NCBI RefSeq assembly: GCF_002794255.1 | Contig: NZ_PGGW01000069.1 | Location: 186,001 to 250,000 of the forward strand | Source of the DNA: Streptomyces carminius | GTDB taxonomy: Bacteria; Actinomycetota; Actinomycetes; Streptomycetales; Streptomycetaceae | Reading direction: 5' to 3' | DNA length: 64,000 nt | Part shown: positions 60,501-64,000 of the stretch, one piece after another | Layout: the number at the start of each line of letters is the position of its first letter | How positions within the stretch are numbered: position 1 is the first letter of the stretch | The notes under the pieces: generated by a model | What the model was told of the DNA's origin: nothing | Databases searched by the model: none | Seen by the model: the letters and a program-made list of their open reading frames with translations, nothing else | Position numbers and translations under genes: made by a program

Positions 60501-62658
60501 CGTGCTCGCCGACCGCGGCCCGGCCGCGCTGCTCGCCGCCGCCACCGCCGACTCCGCCGCCGCCGACTCCGCCGCCGCCGGAGACGGGATTCTCCCCGGC
60601 CCCGGGGACCTGCTCCCGGCCGTCCGCGCCGCCGCCGAGGCGGTGTACGACGAGGGGTACGACCGGGGCGTCCACGACCACGACGCCGCCGCGATCCTCG
60701 CCGCGCTGCTGCGGTTGCGCGCCGGGGCCGGACTGCTGCGCTTCACCCCCGGGGCGCGGGCCGCCGCCCGGCTGTTCTGGGCATACGGCACCGGCGCCAC
60801 CGCCCGTACCGTCTGGACGGCCCGCGCCCAGTCCCTGGTCCGGGCCCGCGACACCTTCGCCACCGCCGCCGCCCGGGGCGCGGTGGAGGAGCTGGCCGCC
60901 GAACTCGGGGCCGCCGCCGACGCCTTCCTGGCCGGGGCCGGGCTGCCCCGTCCGCCGCGACCGGCGGAGGTGGGCGCCTATCTGGCCGAGGAACTGGCCG
61001 AGGGCCGGGGCCGGTTCGTCACCGGGCCCGGCGCCCGCGCCCTGCTGGACGGCTTCCACGCCGCGCTCGGCGGTCCGGAGGGCGCCGCCGCCAAGGAGTT
61101 CGCCGAGGACCTGCGGGCGCTCGGCGGCGGCTTCCCCGACGGCACCCCCGGCGGACCGGAACACCTCGCCGCCCGCCACCAGCTCGCGGCGGCCTGGCTC
61201 GGCTCCTGGGCGGCGGCCGGCGACCCGGCACCCGGCGGCTCCGTACCCGGCGGCACGGAGAACCCGGACCTGCTCGAGGCCGTCGCCCTGCTGCTGTGCG
61301 ACGGCGCCGTGCCCGGCCGGGACATCGACGCCCCGCTGACCGCCGCCGTCACCGGCCTGCTGGGCACCCACCCGAGGATCACCGGCGGCGCCCTGCCGCT
61401 GCGGCTGGACGAGTTCCTGGCGCGCACCGGCGAGTTCCGCGCCCACCGCGTCCCGGCGCACCGCGCGTACACCCGGCGCCGCGCCGAGGTGCTGGCCGGG
61501 GAGCGCGAGCGGCTGCGGCTGGACGCGTACACGCCCCGGGTACTGCCCACCTTCGTCCGCAACCGCCTGGTCGACGAGGTGTACCTGCCGCTGGTCGGCG
61601 ACAACCTCGCCAAGCAGCTCGGCACCGCGGGCGAGGACCGCCGCACCGACAGCCAGGGCCTGCTGATGCTGCTGTCCCCGCCCGGCTACGGCAAGACGAC
61701 GCTGATGGAGTACGTCGCCGCCCGGCTCGGCCTGGCCTTCGTCCGCGTCGACGGGCCGGCGCTGGGCCGGCGCACCACCTCCCTGGACCCGGCGGCGGCC
61801 CCCGACGCAGGCGCGCGGCGCGAGGTCGAGAAGATCAACCTCGCGCTGGAGCTGGGCGACGACGTGCTGCTCCACCTCGACGACATCCAGCACACCTCGC
61901 CGGAACTGCTCCAGCGGTTCATCCCGCTGTGCGACGCCCAGCGCCGCGTCGACGGCGTGCGGTTCTCCGACGGGCGGCAGGCCACCCACGACCTGCGCGG
62001 CAGGCGGTTCGCGGTGTGCATGACGGGCAACCCCTTCACCGAGTCCGGTGCCCGCTTCCGGGTCCCGGACATGCTGGCCAACCGGGCGGACGTGTGGAAC
62101 CTGGGCGACGTCCTGGCCGGCCGCCAGGAGCTGTTCGCGCTCAGCCACGTCGAGAACTCCCTCACCGCCAACCCGGTGCTCGCCCCGCTGGCCGCCCGCG
62201 AGCGCGGCGACGTCGAACTGCTGGTGCGGCTGGCCGCCGGCGACCCCGCCGCCCGCGCCGACCGCCTCGCCCACCCCTGCTCCCCGGCCGAACTGGAGCC
62301 GGTGCTGGGCGTACTGCGCGGACTGCTGCGGGTACGGCGCACGGTCCTGGCCGTCAACGCCGCCTACATCGCCTCCGCCGCCCAGGACGAGGACAGCCGC
62401 ACCGAGCCGCCGTTCCGGCTCCAGGGCTCCTACCGCGACACGGCCGCGCTCGCCGGGCGGCTCGTCCCGGTGATGACGGACGAGGAGGTGGAGGCGCTGC
62501 TCGACGACCACTACACCGCGCAGGCCCGGACCCTGGGCCGGGACGCGGAGGCGAACCTGCTCCGGCTCGCCGAGCTGCGCGGCCGGCTGACGGGGGAGCG
62601 GGCGCGGCGATGGGCCGAGGTGACGGCGGCGTTCCGGGAGCGGAACCGGGCACGGTGA
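57589..62658 (+). CDS. Giant DUF3686-type AAA ATPase ("DNA repair ATPase")
   Basis: A 1,689-residue protein. GTG 57589 has GAGGAG 9 bases upstream; a TTG at 57580 is less likely. The N-terminal 450 or so residues look like DUF3686 (beta-rich, VVQVGGALLLGG, HRYYRQARLLRLRRTGPLLL). The middle (about 530-900) is helical and coiled, with Arg/Glu/Ala heptads. The C-terminal AAA domain has Walker A PPGYGKTTLMEYVA (1364-1377), Walker B LLHLDDIQHT (Asp1431, Asp1432) and sensor-like CMTGNPFTESG. The DNA repair name comes from database habit; the operon with NfeD and flotillin rather points to a membrane-associated remodelling or stress/defence machine. Function unproven. Confidence 0.85.
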   Translation: MENRTADRTAADGREPRPDEGTHGVLRARTAAAAAELAARARALEARRTETFGGAGMALAGADRLRTEHPLEPCDVVQVGGALLLGGSPRGHGTGPGETAGAADVFALYRPVAGDGGGPPFFTAAGHGAVPGLLDDPRFRRDVGELHRYYRQARLLRLRRTGPLLLAVFRTGERLTDIRVLRWRVAPDGTVAYLDDKGERDHTLPPASDLDWTAAAREDHLTGRHPHVAVAGGALYVSTVGGALTVKTENDTETAAGVHSEPVEDPLQSLADAEIAHARVGPLVLLRVLPYNETAHRHLVFNTRTREVVRLDGIGQSCRRLPGDQGLVFPGGCYLADAPAGSAARIFDTGATGATGSTAGFAYETEVRSPGGEEVLYVFRDPALGRTLLMPYNLIRKEAAAPVAALGHALFEDGTLAVLREPGGAGAPHPDGTGAARTHPVQVWRTPYVSEAHAAARPAGDGPLARVGNAELVSGLADCLSVVRLTEPLTADGGQVPTAAALEAVATACARVADRHHWLSAPGLSGELEGLGEPLRALRESAEQALAEHERTAELRERDAAAVAEAGGRTTALVRRARGEAPADAAGWVALLTGLRRARGEVEALRELRHADPGRVDALAAELDAVLEATGRRALTRLARPGAFDGITAAVGGLADRARAAGTAAATEPLDGELTGHADGLAAVTDVIGSLEAADTTVRTAVLERIGEATAAVNRARAVLAGRRRELLETEGRAEFAAETALLGQTVAAALAAAATPEECDGQLARLLARLEDLESRFGAFEDFLDRLAERREEIDRAFIARRQALLDERTRRAERLARSAARVLDTVARRCAVLASAEEVAAHFATDPLVARVRTAAGELRGLGAVARAEELAGRLKAARQEALRALRDRADLYGADGAVRLGRHRFAVTTRPLEAALVPADGGLLLTVSGTGYRAAVHDAELTAAREFWDQPLASESPAVYRAEHLAACVLADRGPAALLAAATADSAAADSAAAGDGILPGPGDLLPAVRAAAEAVYDEGYDRGVHDHDAAAILAALLRLRAGAGLLRFTPGARAAARLFWAYGTGATARTVWTARAQSLVRARDTFATAAARGAVEELAAELGAAADAFLAGAGLPRPPRPAEVGAYLAEELAEGRGRFVTGPGARALLDGFHAALGGPEGAAAKEFAEDLRALGGGFPDGTPGGPEHLAARHQLAAAWLGSWAAAGDPAPGGSVPGGTENPDLLEAVALLLCDGAVPGRDIDAPLTAAVTGLLGTHPRITGGALPLRLDEFLARTGEFRAHRVPAHRAYTRRRAEVLAGERERLRLDAYTPRVLPTFVRNRLVDEVYLPLVGDNLAKQLGTAGEDRRTDSQGLLMLLSPPGYGKTTLMEYVAARLGLAFVRVDGPALGRRTTSLDPAAAPDAGARREVEKINLALELGDDVLLHLDDIQHTSPELLQRFIPLCDAQRRVDGVRFSDGRQATHDLRGRRFAVCMTGNPFTESGARFRVPDMLANRADVWNLGDVLAGRQELFALSHVENSLTANPVLAPLAARERGDVELLVRLAAGDPAARADRLAHPCSPAELEPVLGVLRGLLRVRRTVLAVNAAYIASAAQDEDSRTEPPFRLQGSYRDTAALAGRLVPVMTDEEVEALLDDHYTAQARTLGRDAEANLLRLAELRGRLTGERARRWAEVTAAFRERNRAR

Positions 62659-62790
62659 CCGCCGACGCCCCGCCGTGCGGGGGCGAGGGCCCGGGAGGCC
62701 CTGATCTCCCGGGCCCCCCTCACCGGCGGGCCGGTGAGCTCATGGGCCGGGGGGCGGCGCTCCGCTCCCCGGCGACAGCGGTGAACCCGT

Positions 62791-62874
62791 GGTTGAGACT
62801 TCCGGGATTCCCTCAACCAGCAGTTGACATGCCGCGGGGGGTGATTCTGGGCTCCGGCGGCCTGACTGTCAACT
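62791..62874. promoter_or_regulatory. Operator array of GTTGA half-sites before the XRE gene
   Basis: Two inverted repeats in tandem: GGTTGAG/CTCAACC (62791-62797, 62812-62818) and AGTTGACA/TGTCAACT (62822-62829, 62867-62874). All four arms share GTTGA. A -10-like TATGAT lies at 62895-62900. This fits an autoregulated XRE gene. Confidence 0.5.
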
Positions 62875-62944
62875 TCCGTACGGCTGACGGCAGTTATGAT
62901 GATGCGGCGGTTACCGGCGATCCGGCTGCGGTGGAGGTGGAGGC

Positions 62945-63466
62945 GTGTCCGAGCCCCAGGTGCGCCGGGCGCTGGCCGAGAACCTCGACCGGCTCTTCGA
63001 CGCCATCCGCCCCGAGGGCCCCAGGGGCCGCCGGTACACCAACGAAGAGGTCGCCACCGCCGTCAAGCAGGCGCACCCCGGGCTCCGGGTGGGCGGCGCC
63101 TATCTGTCGGCCCTGCGCAAGGGCACCAAGCGGAACCCCTCCACCGAACTGCTGACGGCCCTGGCCCGTTTCTTCGGCGTTCCCGCCTCCTACTTCCTGG
63201 ACGAGCACACGGCCGCGCAGACCGACGCGGAGATCGAACTCGCCAGGGTCGCCCACAACCTGGGCGTCAGAAGGCTCGCCCTGCGCGCCCTGGAGCTCTC
63301 CCCCGAGGGGCTCGCGGCCGTGACGCGGATCGTCGAGCACGTGCTGGAGAGCGACCCGGGTGCCCGTACGCGGTCCACCCGCCCGGCCCCCGGCTCCTTA
63401 CCGCCGGGCGCGCCGGGCGCACCGGAAACGCCGACCGCCCCGGACGACCGGCCCGCGGAGCGCTGA
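62945..63466 (+). CDS. XRE-family regulator (partner of ImmA-like protein)
   Basis: A 173-residue protein from GTG 62945. The helix-turn-helix covers about residues 8-75 and reads YTNEEVATAVKQAHPGLRVG, GAYLSALRKGTKRNPSTELL, ALARFFGVPASYFLDE, with a wider spacing than classical XRE. The C-terminal 35 residues are Pro/Ala/Thr-rich and disordered. The next gene, 4 bases on, is ImmA/IrrE-like; such pairs often stand next to a membrane or P450 gene in Streptomyces. Confidence 0.86.
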   Translation: MSEPQVRRALAENLDRLFDAIRPEGPRGRRYTNEEVATAVKQAHPGLRVGGAYLSALRKGTKRNPSTELLTALARFFGVPASYFLDEHTAAQTDAEIELARVAHNLGVRRLALRALELSPEGLAAVTRIVEHVLESDPGARTRSTRPAPGSLPPGAPGAPETPTAPDDRPAER

Positions 63467-63470
63467 CGCG

Positions 63471-64000
63471 ATGGACAGGAAGGCCATGCGCGCCATGCGC
63501 CGCGGCTGCGCGGCACTGGTCCGTGACCTGGACCTGCCGGTCCCCGCCGAGCCGGACCAGGTCATCGCCGCGCTGTGCGGCAGGATGCGGCAGCGCCTCG
63601 GCCGGGAGGTCCACCACCGGCTCGTCCCCTTCCCGCCCGACACCGTCAGCGGCCTGTGGGTGGCCACCGACTCCGCCCACTACGTCCTGTGCGAGGAACG
63701 CACCAGCCCCTGGCACCAACTGCTCATCACCTGCCACGAGTTCTGGCACATGGAGGCCGATCACGCGGGCCTTGCCGACCACGCGGGCCGTGCCGGTCCC
63801 GGGGCCGCCCCGGCCGACGGCGGTGTGCCCGTCCTCCCCCTGCCCTCCCTGGACGGCGCCACCGTCGCCCGCATCGTCGCGGGACGCACCCACTGCGACG
63901 CCGCCGCCGAGCAGGAGGCCGACTTCTTCGCCGCCCTGCTGATGGCCAGGATCAGCCGCTGGCTCCCCGAACGGACCTGGGACGTGCCCGCCTCCGACGC
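63471..64000 (+). CDS. ImmA/IrrE-like metallopeptidase domain protein, 3' end cut by window
   Basis: The 176 residues in the window start MDRKAMRAMRRGCAALVRDL. LLITCHEFWHMEADHAG contains HExxH, the zinc site of ImmA/IrrE proteases, and EQEADFFAALLMAR supplies the third ligand Glu and the usual helix. ImmA-type proteins cleave or inactivate their cognate XRE repressor, here probably the protein encoded 4 bases upstream. Confidence 0.85.
   Translation, partial: MDRKAMRAMRRGCAALVRDLDLPVPAEPDQVIAALCGRMRQRLGREVHHRLVPFPPDTVSGLWVATDSAHYVLCEERTSPWHQLLITCHEFWHMEADHAGLADHAGRAGPGAAPADGGVPVLPLPSLDGATVARIVAGRTHCDAAAEQEADFFAALLMARISRWLPERTWDVPASD

Noticed and set aside
53327..62658. Biosynthetic cluster spanning PucR to the giant ATPase
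   Set aside because: No biosynthetic enzyme, carrier protein or precursor peptide is present; the proteins are regulatory, membrane-scaffold and ATPase types.

Overview
The window is high-GC actinobacterial DNA, almost certainly a Streptomyces chromosome arm-to-core segment. The signs are third-position GC bias, many GTG starts, start/stop overlaps of the GTGA and ATGA type, an XRE/DUF397/ATP-binding regulatory trio, and a gene order (HMG-CoA lyase, acyl-CoA carboxylase alpha and beta, TetR, acyl-CoA dehydrogenase ... agmatinase ... RecD2, citrate synthase) that, from memory, follows the SCO2778 to SCO2736 stretch of S. coelicolor. No rRNA, tRNA or CRISPR array was seen.

Layout. 1-7842: leucine/odd-chain acyl-CoA catabolism (HMG-CoA lyase, biotin-dependent carboxylase alpha and beta, divergent leaderless TetR regulator with two operators, acyl-CoA dehydrogenase, acyl-CoA thioesterase). 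8157-14548: an unusual lipid-modifying locus made of a hot-dog thioesterase, a fatty-acyl-AMP ligase and a 906-residue protein that joins a catalase-like heme domain, a flavin domain like fatty-acid double-bond isomerase and an acyl carrier protein, followed by a second paralogous thioesterase. 14554-17964: housekeeping (putative phosphatase, agmatinase, TyrRS). 18164-20097: AAA ATPase plus RloB-like pair, an AbiL/RloAB-type candidate phage-defence unit. 20166-21951: ATP-binding/XRE/DUF397 regulatory trio. 22322-24255: an unstable patch with a secreted small protein, a structured RNA-like remnant resembling an IS200/IS605 right end or omega RNA, and two decayed Phd/PIN toxin-antitoxin modules. 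24466-31073: fused double ABC exporter, Nudix hydrolase, secreted S28 peptidase. 31143-37100: PQQ-propeller-like lipoprotein, LacI regulator and a divergent three-gene sugar-catabolism operon (Gfo/Idh/MocA, DUF993, sugar isomerase). 38061-41709: RecD2 helicase and citrate synthase, followed by a probable small-RNA region.

42241-47022 is a complete class II lasso-peptide cluster on the minus strand (precursor, cyclase, RRE, protease, exporter). The predicted core is GYFYGSYKEFLSRRIV, a close relative of SRO15-2005. 47271-50058 is a copper efflux module (CopA, CopZ, CsoR-type operator). 50224-52945 holds two convergent Na+/H+ antiporters. 53327-64000 has a PucR-type regulator, then an NfeD-like protein, a flotillin and a 1,689-residue DUF3686-type AAA ATPase in one direction, and an XRE plus ImmA/IrrE-like metallopeptidase pair cut by the window end.

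The best candidates for undescribed biology are the FAAL/catalase-flavin-ACP locus (8292-14307) and the NfeD/flotillin/giant ATPase operon (54620-62658). The lasso cluster is a new member of a known class. All function calls come from reading the sequence; no database search was possible.
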